44,301 nt of DNA from an uncultured Acetatifactor sp. (GCA_910584865.1 CAJUCE010000042.1:1-44301); one strand, 5' to 3'. Positions 16,042 through 25,416 are shown, numbered from the stretch's first letter. Made by a program: numbers and translations. The notes: generated by a model not told the origin, from the sequence alone.

Positions 16042-17832
16042 CTACACATAATACTGCCTCTGCGCCTCCCACATCTCCCGGTACAATCCGCCCTCCTGAC
16101 CCGCCAGAACCTCATGGCTCCCGTCCTGGACGATCTTCCCGTCCTGCAGCACCAGAATCCGATCACAGAAGCGGCAGCTGGACAGGCGGTGAGAAATGAA
16201 CATGGCCAGCTTCCCCTCCACCAGAGTGCCGAATTTCTCGTAAATCTCACTCTCCGAAAAGGGATCCAGCGCCGCCGTGGGCTCATCCAGAATCACCATA
16301 GGTGCGTCCTTGTACAACGCCCTGGCAATGGCAATCTTCTGCCCCTCTCCGCCGGATACCTCCACGCCGTCCGCCTCAAGGTCACGCCGCAGGGGCATAT
16401 CCTGTTCGGTCAGCTTCAGCCCGATTTTTCCGATAGCTTCCTCCACTCTGCCTTTATCCGCATCTGATTTCATGGCAATATTCTCCCCCAGGGTGGCAGC
16501 AAAAATCTGGTAATCCTGAAATACTACGGACAGGAAATCCATATACGCTTCCCGGGATATTTCCCGAATATCCACTCCGTCCAGCAGGATCCGCCCCTCT
16601 GACGGCTCATACAAACGGCAGATCAATTTGATCAAAGTAGACTTGCCGCTGCCGTTGCGCCCTACCAAAGCCACCCGCTCCCTGTCGGACAGCCGCATAT
16701 TCACATGTTCCAGCACCATCCGCTCAGATCCCGGATAAGCAAAAGAGACATCCTCGAATTCCAATGTATGATTTTCCCCACAAGGCAAATCCTGTTCCCC
16801 GGAATCCACCTCCTGTACCGCCTTCGTCAACCCAAAGATCACCTGCTGTCTGGTACAGTAACCATACAGCTCACTGGCCTGACCCACAAGCTGCCTGACG
16901 GATTCCAACAGCTGCTGCACCACCCCCGCATACCAGATAATACTGCCCACCTCCAGGCCTCCGGCCATAGCCACTGCGCTCACCGTCAGATAAATCATAC
17001 CGCTGATTGCCACGGAAGAAAGATCTCCCGCAACACGGGGCTTCACCTCCATCCTGTTTTGATGAGCAACGAGATCTTTAAAACACGCATTTTCCTTCTC
17101 TCCCTCTTGCCGCAGCCTTTCCTGCATACCATATATGCGAATGTGTTTGCCCATAGGGTAACTGGCAATCACCTCGTTCAGCAGATACATTGCTATCTTG
17201 TTCTGTTTCACCACCACCTCCATAAAGCTTACCATTTCTTCAGCACTATGCTTCCGCTGCCAGACAATGTAGCCTGTGGAGAAAACAATCAGAACAAACA
17301 ATCCCAGAATCAGCATTCCCACCAGAAACGCCGACTTTCCCAGCCCCCGCACTGCCCCGAACAGTTGTAAAAAAGACAGAAAAGCAACCAAGACGGAAAA
17401 GCAGCTTCTGGCAATTCCGTAGCTTGTGTCCAGGATGCTCATGGATAAATTATAGATGCGGTCATTTTCTCTGACCTGCCCCAATGTCTCCACAAAATCT
17501 TCCTTTTCCAGATACCAGTAAGGCACCTGGAACACTTGCTTCGTCACATAGCTCCAATACCGGTAATGCAGGCGCTGCTGCCGATAGCCCTTATGACGTG
17601 CCACCAGTATCTGCAGCCAGTGCAAAATCCCGTAGCCCAATGTCATGGCAATCGTCACGGTCAGAATGGTTTCCAGGCCGGCTCCCGCTACCAGCTGAGT
17701 CAATATGGTGGACGAAATCAGCAGCACGCCGAATCCCTCCAGCGTCTCCAGCAACGCCGCCAACAGCAATATCGGGTAAAAACCCCTGTCCAGCCCGGCA
17801 AAAAATGTCAATACATCCTTTATCCGCTTCAT
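16042..17832 (-). CDS. ABC exporter half-transporter (fused permease-ATPase) B
   Basis: 596 residues with a six-helix membrane domain and an ATPase showing Walker A GRNGSGKST, signature VSGGEGQKIAIA, Walker B MVILDEPTAALD and H-loop ISHRLSS. The signature has GGE in place of GGQ, as does exporter A, and both read DEPTAALD. This marks A and B as a separate pair. Its start overlaps the stop of exporter A by four bases (ATGA), so the two are translationally coupled, as expected for a heterodimer made in equal amounts. The substrate is not evident. Exporters of this type in Clostridia are often linked to peptide or antimicrobial export or resistance; that is general knowledge rather than something visible here. 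Confidence 0.85.
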   Translation of the reverse strand: MKRIKDVLTFFAGLDRGFYPILLLAALLETLEGFGVLLISSTILTQLVAGAGLETILTVTIAMTLGYGILHWLQILVARHKGYRQQRLHYRYWSYVTKQVFQVPYWYLEKEDFVETLGQVRENDRIYNLSMSILDTSYGIARSCFSVLVAFLSFLQLFGAVRGLGKSAFLVGMLILGLFVLIVFSTGYIVWQRKHSAEEMVSFMEVVVKQNKIAMYLLNEVIASYPMGKHIRIYGMQERLRQEGEKENACFKDLVAHQNRMEVKPRVAGDLSSVAISGMIYLTVSAVAMAGGLEVGSIIWYAGVVQQLLESVRQLVGQASELYGYCTRQQVIFGLTKAVQEVDSGEQDLPCGENHTLEFEDVSFAYPGSERMVLEHVNMRLSDRERVALVGRNGSGKSTLIKLICRLYEPSEGRILLDGVDIREISREAYMDFLSVVFQDYQIFAATLGENIAMKSDADKGRVEEAIGKIGLKLTEQDMPLRRDLEADGVEVSGGEGQKIAIARALYKDAPMVILDEPTAALDPFSESEIYEKFGTLVEGKLAMFISHRLSSCRFCDRILVLQDGKIVQDGSHEVLAGQEGGLYREMWEAQRQYYV

Positions 17833-19628
17833 AATCTCTCCTCTTCCTGCTCCAACTCCGAGCCAACTACCTCTTCATAATACTTGCTCTGTTCATGAAA
17901 CATATGCGCATATTGCCCGCCCAAATCCAGAAGCTCCCTGTGGGATCCCTGTTCCAGAATCCGCCCCTCTCCCAGCAGCAGTATTCTGTCGCAGAATCCG
18001 GTACTGGCCAGACGGTGAGAGATGAAAAAGGATGTCTTCTTATGGGTAAACTGGTTGTATTTTCCGTACAGTTCACTCTCTGCCAGCGGATCCAGCGCCG
18101 CCGTGGGTTCGTCCAGCACCAACACAGGTGCTTCCTTGTACAATGCCCTGGCCAGCAGGAGCTTTTGCTCTTCGCCGCCGGAAAGATTTTCTCCCCCATC
18201 CTGAATTCCCTTCACCAGGGGCTGGTTCAGATCCGGAAAACGCCCGCTTAATCCTGCCTTCTCCAGACAGCCCCGCACCCGCTCCACGTCCGCGGTTCCG
18301 GTTACTGCCACATTATCGAGCACGCTGAAGGGCAGGACCAGCATATCCTGAAATACCGCGGAGAACATACCGAACAGCTTCCCCTCCTCTATCTCGGAGG
18401 TAGGAATTCCGTCGATCAGAATCCGGCCTTCCGCAGGCTGGTATAATCCGCACAGCAGCTTCACCAATGTGGTTTTCCCCGCCCCGTTTGCGCCCACCAG
18501 TGCCACCTTCTCTCCCGGGCGGACACAGAAGTTGATATCCTTCAGCACAGGCTCCGTACTGCCCGGATAGGAAAAAGTCACATGTTCAAAGCGAATCTCC
18601 GGCGCCGGATAATCCGAAAGATTGTGGACTGTACTTCCCTTGTCCTCCGGAAGATACTCCAGGGCTTCCCGCACCATCCCCACATCCAGGCTGCACTGCT
18701 TCACGATTCCGTAGGACTGCACAAAACGGTTCATAAACTGCGTAAACTGAATCACCGCGCCGGAGTAGAAGGTGAACTCTGCCACACTGATCCTGCCCCG
18801 GATAATTTCATATGCAATCCACCCCAGAGAAAATCCGTTCTGCAATACCAGCATCAGCGTAGCTACTCCGTCGGCCCCCAGATAACGGCGGATTATCTTC
18901 CTGGCCCAGATCAGCCTCAGGCGGATTGCCTCCTCCATCTGTCCCAGGAAGAAAATACCGGCCCTGTACAGACGGACTTCTTTTCCTGCCTTGGCTGCAG
19001 TCACATTGTGGTAAATATAATTGATCTGCTTATCATAGGGCAGCCAATTCTCCCGCTGCTCGAAGCCGTAGCGATTGAGCCTGTTGGTAATCAGTCCCGG
19101 CACCAGGCAGGTAAACACCAAAATCACCAGCACCGCCGGATGCAGGATGCCCAATATGGCGGAAAAGGTAAACACCCCCATCATGCTGACAGTAAAGTTC
19201 TGCAGGCTGTAAATCATCCCGGCCACGCCCCTCGACCTGCCGTCGGAAAAAATGTAGTTGCCGGCCTCCTCAATCTTGGTCTGCCACACCGGATCCTCCG
19301 TCAAAACATAGGGACAGTCCATCATCACGTTCTGCAGCATCAGCCCGATTTCCAGCCTTCCCATGCTGGCTTTTTCATCGTATTTCAAATTGCTGAACGT
19401 GGAAACGATATTCAGCAACGCAATGCTCACAACCAATGCCCCTACCCACAACACCAGTCTCTCAAAAGCCCATCCTTCTGTCACGGCCTGCACCACCACC
19501 TTGGGCAGGTACACACTTAAAACCGGAGTGAGAAGAAGGGCCGCCATGCTTATCAGCAGATAAACAAAAATAGACCGGGTGCTGCGAAAATAAAGTTTAC
19601 ATACATAGCGGATATTGCGAAACAACAT
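17829..19628 (-). CDS. ABC exporter half-transporter (fused permease-ATPase) A
   Basis: Start taken as ATG 19628 (MLFRNIRYVCKLYFRSTRSI), preceded by GAGAGGTG at proper spacing; the frame extends upstream to 19685 but across a strong promoter, so the longer form is unlikely. 599 residues: six-helix membrane domain, then Walker A GANGAGKTT, signature LSGGEEQKLL, Walker B VLVLDEPTAALD and H-loop ISHR. It couples by ATGA overlap to exporter B. A near-consensus promoter directly in front (19657-19685) lets the exporter genes be transcribed separately from the two-component genes that end at 19807. Confidence 0.85.
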   Translation of the reverse strand: MLFRNIRYVCKLYFRSTRSIFVYLLISMAALLLTPVLSVYLPKVVVQAVTEGWAFERLVLWVGALVVSIALLNIVSTFSNLKYDEKASMGRLEIGLMLQNVMMDCPYVLTEDPVWQTKIEEAGNYIFSDGRSRGVAGMIYSLQNFTVSMMGVFTFSAILGILHPAVLVILVFTCLVPGLITNRLNRYGFEQRENWLPYDKQINYIYHNVTAAKAGKEVRLYRAGIFFLGQMEEAIRLRLIWARKIIRRYLGADGVATLMLVLQNGFSLGWIAYEIIRGRISVAEFTFYSGAVIQFTQFMNRFVQSYGIVKQCSLDVGMVREALEYLPEDKGSTVHNLSDYPAPEIRFEHVTFSYPGSTEPVLKDINFCVRPGEKVALVGANGAGKTTLVKLLCGLYQPAEGRILIDGIPTSEIEEGKLFGMFSAVFQDMLVLPFSVLDNVAVTGTADVERVRGCLEKAGLSGRFPDLNQPLVKGIQDGGENLSGGEEQKLLLARALYKEAPVLVLDEPTAALDPLAESELYGKYNQFTHKKTSFFISHRLASTGFCDRILLLGEGRILEQGSHRELLDLGGQYAHMFHEQSKYYEEVVGSELEQEEERL

Positions 19629-19656
19629 AATCACACCTCTCTCATTTCTTTTCTTC

Positions 19657-19685
19657 ATTGTAAAAAAGAAGAAACGGCTTTGCAA
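19657..19685 (-). promoter_or_regulatory. Promoter of exporter genes A/B
   Basis: TTGCAA, 17 bases, TACAAT on the minus strand, about 30 bases before ATG 19628. Upstream, TTTCGGTAT and TTTCGGGAT recur 25 bases apart, a possible regulator site; it is not a clear LytTR match. Confidence 0.6.
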
Positions 19686-19806
19686 CCACTTCTCCTTTTT
19701 CCGTAAGCTTTTCTCTTTATTCCGCAGTATCCCGAAATCCGTTTATGCCGCTCATACCGAAACTACCCCTATTGCTTCAGCCCTCTAATCCGCCCTATTC
19801 CGGATC

Positions 19807-21213
19807 TTACTGCGGCAGGCGCTGCACCAGGATCAACTTCTGCCTCACGACACCATCCTCCTGCCATATGCGGTGCCTTCCCTGATACTTCTCCACAATC
19901 CGGCCCACGCTCACCATACCAATGCCATGAACGGCTCCGTCTGCTTTTTCCTTCCCATCTTTGCCCGCTCTCTGATCCGGCTCGTATCTTCCGGAATTGG
20001 TCATCTCGATTTCCCACAATTCTCCTCTGGAAAGCAGCATCACCGATATGCTCCGGGGCTGAGGTGCTTCCCGGCAGGCCCGGATCCCATTATCCAGCAA
20101 ATTCAGCAGCAGAGCCGTCATATCCATCTGGGTAATGCCCCGGGGACTGCCCACGATCTGATAAGAAAAGGAAATCCCCGCCTGCCTGCAGACTTCTCTT
20201 TTCGCCATCATAATATAGGAAAGCTCCTTTTCCCCGCCGATCTTTCGGCCCTGGCGGCTGGCCCTTGACTGCTTCAAATCATCCACATAAACTCTGGCCT
20301 CCGCCGGATTCCCGTCCTCATACAACACCGCCAGCATATCCAGGTGATGCCGGAAATCATGCTCAAAGATCTGCAGCTGCCGGAACTCCCTGTCCGCCGC
20401 TTCCCGCCAGTCCCGGTCAGGGGAAGCAGACGTCTGTGCCGATGCGCCGGATATCTTTCTCCCTTTCCCTCCTTGCGCTTCCTGTCCCCATAAGCCTTTC
20501 CGCAAGCTCCCCGCACTGCTTTCCGGAACACCCGCTGCGGATTCTTCCCGGTTTCCCTTATTTCTCGCCGCTTCCGAGCCTCCCGGCCCTTCTCCTCTTC
20601 CCCATTCCCAGAAAGCCCGCTCCAATTCCTGCCGGGTGCAGGAAACCTGCTGACATATCAATATCCCCGCCGCCGTCAGGTACAATGCCAACGCCATTCC
20701 GTCATTCTGCCATGGTTGTGCATAATCAATACTGCCCAAAAATCCCGCAAGCATTCCAAACAGCGCCAATATAGCCATCCACAAAGGATACAAACTTCCC
20801 CTGCCCAGCAGATACAATGCCGCCGTCAAAAGAAAAGCAGCAACAACGGCAACCTGAATCTCTCCTGCCAAAAATACGCTTCCCGGCATGCGGCCGGCTG
20901 ACCATACCGCCGTCCCGGGCCCGGGCAGCCATCCCGTCAAATCTCCTGCAGCCCGCCAGCAGGTTTCCGCCAAAGACAGAGCCATGAGCCAGACACCTCC
21001 TGCCAGGAAAATCTCTTCCCGCCGCCCTGCCTGTAATCGGCCCGCCGCCAGCATGATCCATAAAGTCGTCAGTACAGGAACGGAAAATCGCATTTCAGGC
21101 AAAAAGAAACCGCTCACTGCCAATGCGCCTGTTCCCACTCCCACCCACAGCCAGCCTCTGCGAGTGCCGAAAAAACAACAATAAAATCCCCCGGCTACCA
21201 TTCCTTCTAACAT
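19807..21213 (-). CDS. GHKL-type sensor histidine kinase (AgrC-like class)
   Basis: 468 residues. The first ~190 hold six or seven hydrophobic segments. A low-complexity Gly/Ser/Arg/Glu linker of about 70 residues (205-275) follows. The kinase part has EHDFRHHLDML (His near 285-290), the N-box LLNLLDNGIRAC (about 369-380) and a G-box HGIGMVSVGRIVEKY (429-443). This is the layout of AgrC/ComD-like GHKL kinases that sense peptides at the membrane. The start overlaps the last codons of the response regulator by seven bases. No AgrD-like or other precursor peptide with a clear ribosome site was found near, so the signal is unknown. The long linker is unusual for the class. Confidence 0.8.
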   Translation of the reverse strand: MLEGMVAGGFYCCFFGTRRGWLWVGVGTGALAVSGFFLPEMRFSVPVLTTLWIMLAAGRLQAGRREEIFLAGGVWLMALSLAETCWRAAGDLTGWLPGPGTAVWSAGRMPGSVFLAGEIQVAVVAAFLLTAALYLLGRGSLYPLWMAILALFGMLAGFLGSIDYAQPWQNDGMALALYLTAAGILICQQVSCTRQELERAFWEWGRGEGPGGSEAARNKGNREESAAGVPESSAGSLRKGLWGQEAQGGKGRKISGASAQTSASPDRDWREAADREFRQLQIFEHDFRHHLDMLAVLYEDGNPAEARVYVDDLKQSRASRQGRKIGGEKELSYIMMAKREVCRQAGISFSYQIVGSPRGITQMDMTALLLNLLDNGIRACREAPQPRSISVMLLSRGELWEIEMTNSGRYEPDQRAGKDGKEKADGAVHGIGMVSVGRIVEKYQGRHRIWQEDGVVRQKLILVQRLPQ

Positions 21214-21896
21214 GTCATCAAATACTCCATATAGGCCTTCCGCACACCTTCCCTGCGCTCCCTGGCCACTGCCAGCTGCTCTCCGTTGGCCAAAATCACA
21301 GCCTCCCGCTCAATCCGAACAATGTAGAGAACATTCACCATACAATTGCTGTAAATCCGCAGAAATCCCTTGGGCGCCAGCTCCGCCTCAAACTGCTTCA
21401 TGGAACCGGTTTCGGAGAAACAGCTGCCGTCCTTTAATTTAAACTGCACCTCATGATCATAGATATATTTCAGATACATCACCTGATTCAGCTCCACGAT
21501 TCTTTCCCGATTCTTTTTCCGGGTCACAAAGACAGGATTTTCCCTCTCCTTTTCCAGAATCCGCTTCAGGGCTCTGGGCAGTTCAGCGGCCAGCTGTCCC
21601 TTCGGCACAAAAGCCGCAGGTTTGAAACGGAAAGCTTCCAGCACCAGTTCCATATGTTCCGTAATGAATACAATTTCACAGACCTCATACTGCTTTTTCA
21701 ACACCAATGCCAGATCGTAGCCGCCCGTTCCCGGCATCTCTATATCCAGCAGCACCAGGTCATAGGGCTGTTTCCAGAAAGCCGCCTGCAGTGCCTCCCC
21801 TGTGTCAAACACATCCGCCGCCAGGTTCAGCTTTTCCAATACTTTCAAAATCGCCGCCCTGTCCCGGGGCGAATCGTCACATACCGCAATCCGCAT
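21207..21896 (-). CDS. LytTR-family response regulator
   Basis: 229 residues from ATG 21896 (MRIAVCDDSPRDRAAILKVL), behind AGGAGAGGAAGG; the longer frame to 21962 has no better site. Receiver domain: acidic pair D8-D9, phosphoacceptor D51 in LVLLDIEMPGTGGYD, and Thr in FITEH. A C-terminal LytTR DNA-binding domain spans about residues 120-225 (VMYLKYIYDHEVQFKLKDG, GFLRIYSNCMVN). The family binds pairs of short direct repeats ahead of target promoters. It is the first gene of the block and overlaps the kinase gene. The likely targets are the four exporter genes downstream. Confidence 0.85.
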   Translation of the reverse strand: MRIAVCDDSPRDRAAILKVLEKLNLAADVFDTGEALQAAFWKQPYDLVLLDIEMPGTGGYDLALVLKKQYEVCEIVFITEHMELVLEAFRFKPAAFVPKGQLAAELPRALKRILEKERENPVFVTRKKNRERIVELNQVMYLKYIYDHEVQFKLKDGSCFSETGSMKQFEAELAPKGFLRIYSNCMVNVLYIVRIEREAVILANGEQLAVARERREGVRKAYMEYLMTC

Positions 21897-21930
21897 GCAC
21901 AACCTTCCTCTCCTTCCAATTTTCCTTCCC

Positions 21931-21936
21931 ATTCTA
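21931..21936 (-). promoter_or_regulatory. Possible extended -10 promoter of the two-component genes
   Basis: TGGTAGAAT on the minus strand is an extended -10 element (TG one base before TAGAAT), 35 bases before the regulator start. The -35 region is weak. It is the only candidate between the upstream terminator (21961-22005) and the gene. Confidence 0.35.
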
Positions 21937-21960
21937 CCATAATCATTTACATTATTCCAC

Positions 21961-22005
21961 AAAAAGATGAGAGCCGGAGGGAACTTTCATTCCGCTTCGG
22001 CTCTC
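21961..22005 (-). terminator. Terminator-like hairpin ahead of the two-component genes
   Basis: GAGAGCCG and CGGCTCTC pair, extended by GGAA/TTCC, and on the minus strand the stem is followed by ATCTTTTT. It stands 65 bases before the response-regulator start, so it either isolates the operon or acts as an attenuator. Confidence 0.6.
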
Positions 22006-22106
22006 CTGTTACTTCATATTCTTCTTTCGGTCTATCCTACTCCGATCTGCCATTGCGTCTGCGCCTGTAAAGGAACATACCCGCAAGGAGTCCTCCGGAT
22101 ACTGCC

Positions 22107-22286
22107 ATGGAGATCAAATACCCTGCTAGAAAGAATCTTTGCGAAATCCGGACACTGATAGAACGGAAGCATATGAATCTGAACGAAGCTGCTGCCCTCT
22201 ATGGATATGCTGACCCAAACTATGACAGCAAGTTGTATAAGAAATTGTTTCAACACAATATTACAGATAAGCCCGTAAAATACTGA
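22107..22286 (+). pseudogene. AraC-family regulator C-terminal remnant
   Basis: A 59-codon plus-strand frame (ATG 22107, stop 22284-22286) contains NEAAALYGYADPNYDSKLYK followed by KLFQHNITDKPVKY. This matches the second helix-turn-helix and closing segment of AraC/XylS regulators (usually ...YFSKLFKKxxGxSPxxYR). The first helix-turn-helix and sensor domain are missing and the ATG has no good ribosome site, so this is a decayed scrap rather than a working gene. It sits in the 460-base gap between the two-component operon and the K+ transporter genes. Confidence 0.6.
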
Positions 22287-22322
22287 ACTGCATCTTAACC
22301 GCGTCTTGCTTCTAAAAAATTC

Positions 22323-22351
22323 TTGTGCTGCGCAGGCAAAAGGACTATAAT
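22323..22351 (+). promoter_or_regulatory. Promoter of the K+ transporter genes
   Basis: TTGTGC, 17 bases, TATAAT on the plus strand. Transcription would begin near 22358, which makes the ATG at 22360 leaderless and favours the internal ATG at 22423 as start of the transporter. Confidence 0.7.
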
Positions 22352-22422
22352 AGACACGGATGGAGAATATCGTGCAAAGCTTCCCCATTACAATAAAGAA
22401 AGTTTGTACTGATAACAGAACT

Positions 22423-23775
22423 ATGAAAAAACGTAAACTTACAACTACCGTAATCATCATGTTGGGATTTCTCGCCGGCGCTATGGCGGGGACCCTTGGT
22501 CTTCTCCTGCCCTTGAGCATCAAGTCAGGGCAGGAACTGTCTCCCATAGACGCTCTTTTTGTAGCCACATCGAGCATCTGCGTCACCGGGCTCTCCACAG
22601 TCAATATCGGAGCGACTTTTTCTGCCTTCGGACAGGTGATCCTCCTGCTTCTCATCCAGTTCGGCGGTCTGGGAATCGTGACCTTCACCACTATCGTTCT
22701 ATGGGCATTCCGCCGCAGAATCACGCTGTCGGACAGGATGCTGATTCAGAGCGCCTATAATCTGGACACCTTATCCGGACTGGTGAAACTGACCCTGCGT
22801 ATCTTGAAGGTGACCCTGTGTCTGGAGGGAATCGGAGCCCTTGGCTATTCTCTGGTCTTTATACCGGAATATGGCCTGAAGGGTATCTGGTACAGTATTT
22901 TCCATGCTGTATCCGCCTTCTGCAACGCCGGTATCGATCTTTTAGGAGGCAACAGCTTCTGCCAATACCAGGGAAATGTTATTGTTAATTTTACCACCAT
23001 ATTTTTGATCATTGTCAGCGGTTTGGGATTTCCGGTATATTGGGAAGTTCTCCGGGTGACCCGCATCCGCCGGACGAGTCATACCCCTGCCAACTTCCGC
23101 AAAATGAATCTTCACACGAAAATCGTCCTTCTGACGACGCTGGCTCTGGTTCTTGCAGGGATGCTTCTTACTCTGCTTTTTGAATATGATAATCCGGATA
23201 CACTGGGCAATATGGGCTGGCCGGGTAAACTGATGGCGGCGCTGTTCCAGTCCGTCACGCTCCGCACTGCAGGCTTCGCCACCATCCCCCAGGAGGCCTT
23301 CCGTTCCTCTACCTGCCTGGTATACCTGATTCTCATGTTCATCGGCGGTTCCCCTGCCGGAACGGCCGGCGGTGTCAAGACAGTGACCATTGTCCTTCTC
23401 CTGGCATCCATGTTCGCCAATATCAGGGGCAGAACAAATGTATGTATCCTGCATCGAAAAATAGCCGATGAAAGCATCCGAAGGTGTGTGGCCATTGTTA
23501 CCTTCAGCTTTTCGGTATTGATACTGCTGACCACGGCTTTATTGGCGGTCCAGCAAAGCGATTTCCTGGATACCCTATATGAAATGACCTCTGCCATCGC
23601 CACAGTGGGGCTGTCCCGGGGCCTGACCGGTTCCCTCCGCCCTCTGGGCAAACTGATTGTCTCCCTCACCATGTATCTGGGAAGAATCGGCCCCATTACG
23701 CTGGCTTTGGCCTTCAACAGCCGCAGACCCGGAGGAAATATCACCTTCGCGGAGAGCAAGATTATCATCGGGTGA
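22423..23775 (+). CDS. ktrB: Ktr/Trk-type potassium channel subunit
   Basis: Start set at ATG 22423 (MKKRKLTTTVIIMLGF) because the frame's earlier ATG (22360) lies at the predicted transcription start. 450 residues with about eight membrane segments and four pore-loop repeats, each with the selectivity glycine: TSSICVTGLS, SAFCNAGID, SVTLRTAGFA and SAIATVGLSRG. These four filters define the TrkH/KtrB family of K+ (often Na+-coupled) uptake channels. The length fits KtrB better than the longer TrkH. No strong ribosome site precedes either start. The partner regulator follows at 23967. It works at the membrane for K+ homeostasis. Confidence 0.85.
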   Translation: MKKRKLTTTVIIMLGFLAGAMAGTLGLLLPLSIKSGQELSPIDALFVATSSICVTGLSTVNIGATFSAFGQVILLLLIQFGGLGIVTFTTIVLWAFRRRITLSDRMLIQSAYNLDTLSGLVKLTLRILKVTLCLEGIGALGYSLVFIPEYGLKGIWYSIFHAVSAFCNAGIDLLGGNSFCQYQGNVIVNFTTIFLIIVSGLGFPVYWEVLRVTRIRRTSHTPANFRKMNLHTKIVLLTTLALVLAGMLLTLLFEYDNPDTLGNMGWPGKLMAALFQSVTLRTAGFATIPQEAFRSSTCLVYLILMFIGGSPAGTAGGVKTVTIVLLLASMFANIRGRTNVCILHRKIADESIRRCVAIVTFSFSVLILLTTALLAVQQSDFLDTLYEMTSAIATVGLSRGLTGSLRPLGKLIVSLTMYLGRIGPITLALAFNSRRPGGNITFAESKIIIG

Positions 23776-23811
23776 CCGCTGCCGGGAACTGCCGCCGATG
23801 CTTCCCGTAAA

Positions 23812-23895
23812 CATCCGCAAAATAAATTGCGCGGATGGCGGGGATGCCCTGCCTGTGCGCCTGGTTGCTTCTCCTAAGCATCCGCAAAATAAATT
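23812..23895. repeat. 17-bp direct repeat between the K+ transporter genes
   Basis: CATCCGCAAAATAAATT occurs at 23812-23828 and 23879-23895. The first copy is followed by GCGCGGATG, which pairs with its own CATCCGC to make a small hairpin. The gap between the genes (23776-23966) is otherwise featureless and looks like a short duplication. Confidence 0.6.
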
Positions 23896-23966
23896 CCCGC
23901 TGCACCGGCAGGAAAATGAGAAATTACAACTTGCCGTCGGACAAAGGCGGCGGAATGGAGATTATC

Positions 23967-24650
23967 ATGAAAAAAAATTCGCAGAAAGAATATGTCGTCA
24001 TCGGACTGGGCCGTTTCGGCAGCAGTATTGCAAAGCAGCTGGAAGCCAACGGCTGCAAGGTACTGGCCATTGACCGCAACGAACAGCGGATCCGCCAAAT
24101 CGCCGAATATGTAACACTGGCCATGTGTCTGGACGTCTCAAATGAGGAGGCTCTGGAGGAACTGGGAGGCCACAATTTCGACGGAGCTATCGTTTCCATC
24201 GGCCACAGCCTGGACGCCTCCGTGCTGGCCACCATCTGGGCCAAAGAACAGGGCATCCCCCAGGTCATCGCCAAGGCGTATGATGAAATGCAGGAGAAAA
24301 TCCTTACCAAAATAGGCGCCGACAAAATTATCCATCCGGAAAAGGAATTGGGCGTACAACTGGCAAACGATCTGGCTTTCAACAATCTGTTTGACGCCAT
24401 TGAGCTGTCCTCCGAGCATTCCATTGCGGAGATTCTGACGCTGACAGACTGGATCGGAAAAAATTTAAGAGAAATCAGACTTCGCGAAAAGTACGGTGTC
24501 ACTGCTATCGCCATTAAGCGCAACGGCACATTGATCGTGAACCCCCCTGCGGACTCTCCTGCGAAAAAGGATGATATCTTCCTTCTTCTGGGAACCAACG
24601 CTACCTTAAAGAAAATCGCCAGCATCAACGTGTCGAAAAGGAATCCGTAA
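23967..24650 (+). CDS. ktrA: K+ uptake regulatory subunit (RCK domain)
   Basis: Start at ATG 23967 (MKKNSQKEYVVIGLGRFGSS), behind GGAG at six-base spacing; longer frames upstream run through the direct repeat. 227 residues, the usual KtrA size. The RCK-N Rossmann domain shows GLGRFGSSIAKQL and acidic AIDRNE at the end of strand two for adenine nucleotide binding. The C-terminal RCK-C part (about 140-225) includes the KLGVQLAND-like helix and GxLIVNPP. The protein forms a ring that gates the KtrB channel in response to ATP/ADP or cyclic-di-AMP, from family knowledge. It lies 190 bases downstream of the channel gene on the same strand. Confidence 0.85.
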   Translation: MKKNSQKEYVVIGLGRFGSSIAKQLEANGCKVLAIDRNEQRIRQIAEYVTLAMCLDVSNEEALEELGGHNFDGAIVSIGHSLDASVLATIWAKEQGIPQVIAKAYDEMQEKILTKIGADKIIHPEKELGVQLANDLAFNNLFDAIELSSEHSIAEILTLTDWIGKNLREIRLREKYGVTAIAIKRNGTLIVNPPADSPAKKDDIFLLLGTNATLKKIASINVSKRNP

Positions 24651-24734
24651 ACGTATGCCTGCCGTCATATGAAATAATGCCTTCGCCGTCTTACCGATTC
24701 CATATCCGTCTGGCAACGGACTTTCCTATAATAC

Positions 24735-24770
24735 AAAAAGGGGGCACCGCCTCTCAATGCGGCAGCCCCC
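24735..24770 (-). terminator. Terminator of the cytidylate-kinase-like gene
   Basis: On the minus strand GGGGGCTGCCGC pairs with GCGGTGCCCCC (one small mismatch) around ATTGAGAG and is followed by TTTTTGT. It lies 58 bases after the stop at 24828. Confidence 0.8.
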
Positions 24771-24827
24771 ATCATAGAAACCATTCTCTGTCTTAAAGAA
24801 ATATCCCGAAACAACCGGTGAAATTAT

Positions 24828-25319
24828 CTAAATGATTTCCACTCTCTTAAAATATTTCATCAATATGCCGGCACAGTTCTCAATGCCCAGCTGTGAAGTA
24901 TCCAGGATCATATGGTAATTATTTACATCACCCCATACCTTTCCTGTATGTTTATAATAGTAATCAGCCCTGGCTCTGTCGTTCTTCTCCAGTGTGGCTT
25001 TGGCAGCTTCGTAAGACAACGCTTTCTTCTTCATGACACGCTGAATACGGTCTTCTTTGTCTGCACAGACATAGATATTGAAAACATTTCCCTGATCCTT
25101 CAGGATTTCGGAAGCACAGCGCCCCAGGATGATACAGGAATGGGATGCCAGCTCCCTTATTACTTCCGCCTCGTCCGCGTAGTTCTCGCCCTCCAGCTCA
25201 TGTTCGATGTAGGCTCTGTCATACACAGGAATATCCAGATCCCTGGAAAGCTCTTCCGCAATCAGTCCTGCCCCCGTACCGAACCTTCGGCTTATGGTAA
25301 TCACCAGATTCATAATCAT
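24828..25319 (-). CDS. Cytidylate kinase-like protein
   Basis: 163 residues beginning MIMNLVITISRRFGTGAGLI. ITISRRFGTGA is the P-loop-like opening of the cytidylate-kinase-like (AAA_26 / Cytidylate_kin2) family, followed by VYDRAYIEHEL, CIILGRCASEIL, and RIQRVMKKKALSYEAAKATL with the LID-like YYYKHTGKVWGD end. Family members are usually around 200 residues; the segment between VYDRAYIE and the GR motif is shorter here. True substrate is not known for most members. The gene stands alone, with its own promoter (25417-25445) and terminator. Confidence 0.75.
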   Translation of the reverse strand: MIMNLVITISRRFGTGAGLIAEELSRDLDIPVYDRAYIEHELEGENYADEAEVIRELASHSCIILGRCASEILKDQGNVFNIYVCADKEDRIQRVMKKKALSYEAAKATLEKNDRARADYYYKHTGKVWGDVNNYHMILDTSQLGIENCAGILMKYFKRVEII

Positions 25320-25416
25320 TCCTCCTCGCCGTAGCTTCTAATGCCGATTTTATCCTGGTTCCTGCAGTTGTCTATTCAAACACAACTGCATCTTTGTTCT
25401 TATCCGGAATACAGTT

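Noticed and set aside
21961..22005. Riboswitch ahead of the two-component genes
   Set aside because: Only a single hairpin with a T run is seen; there is no multi-helix aptamer.
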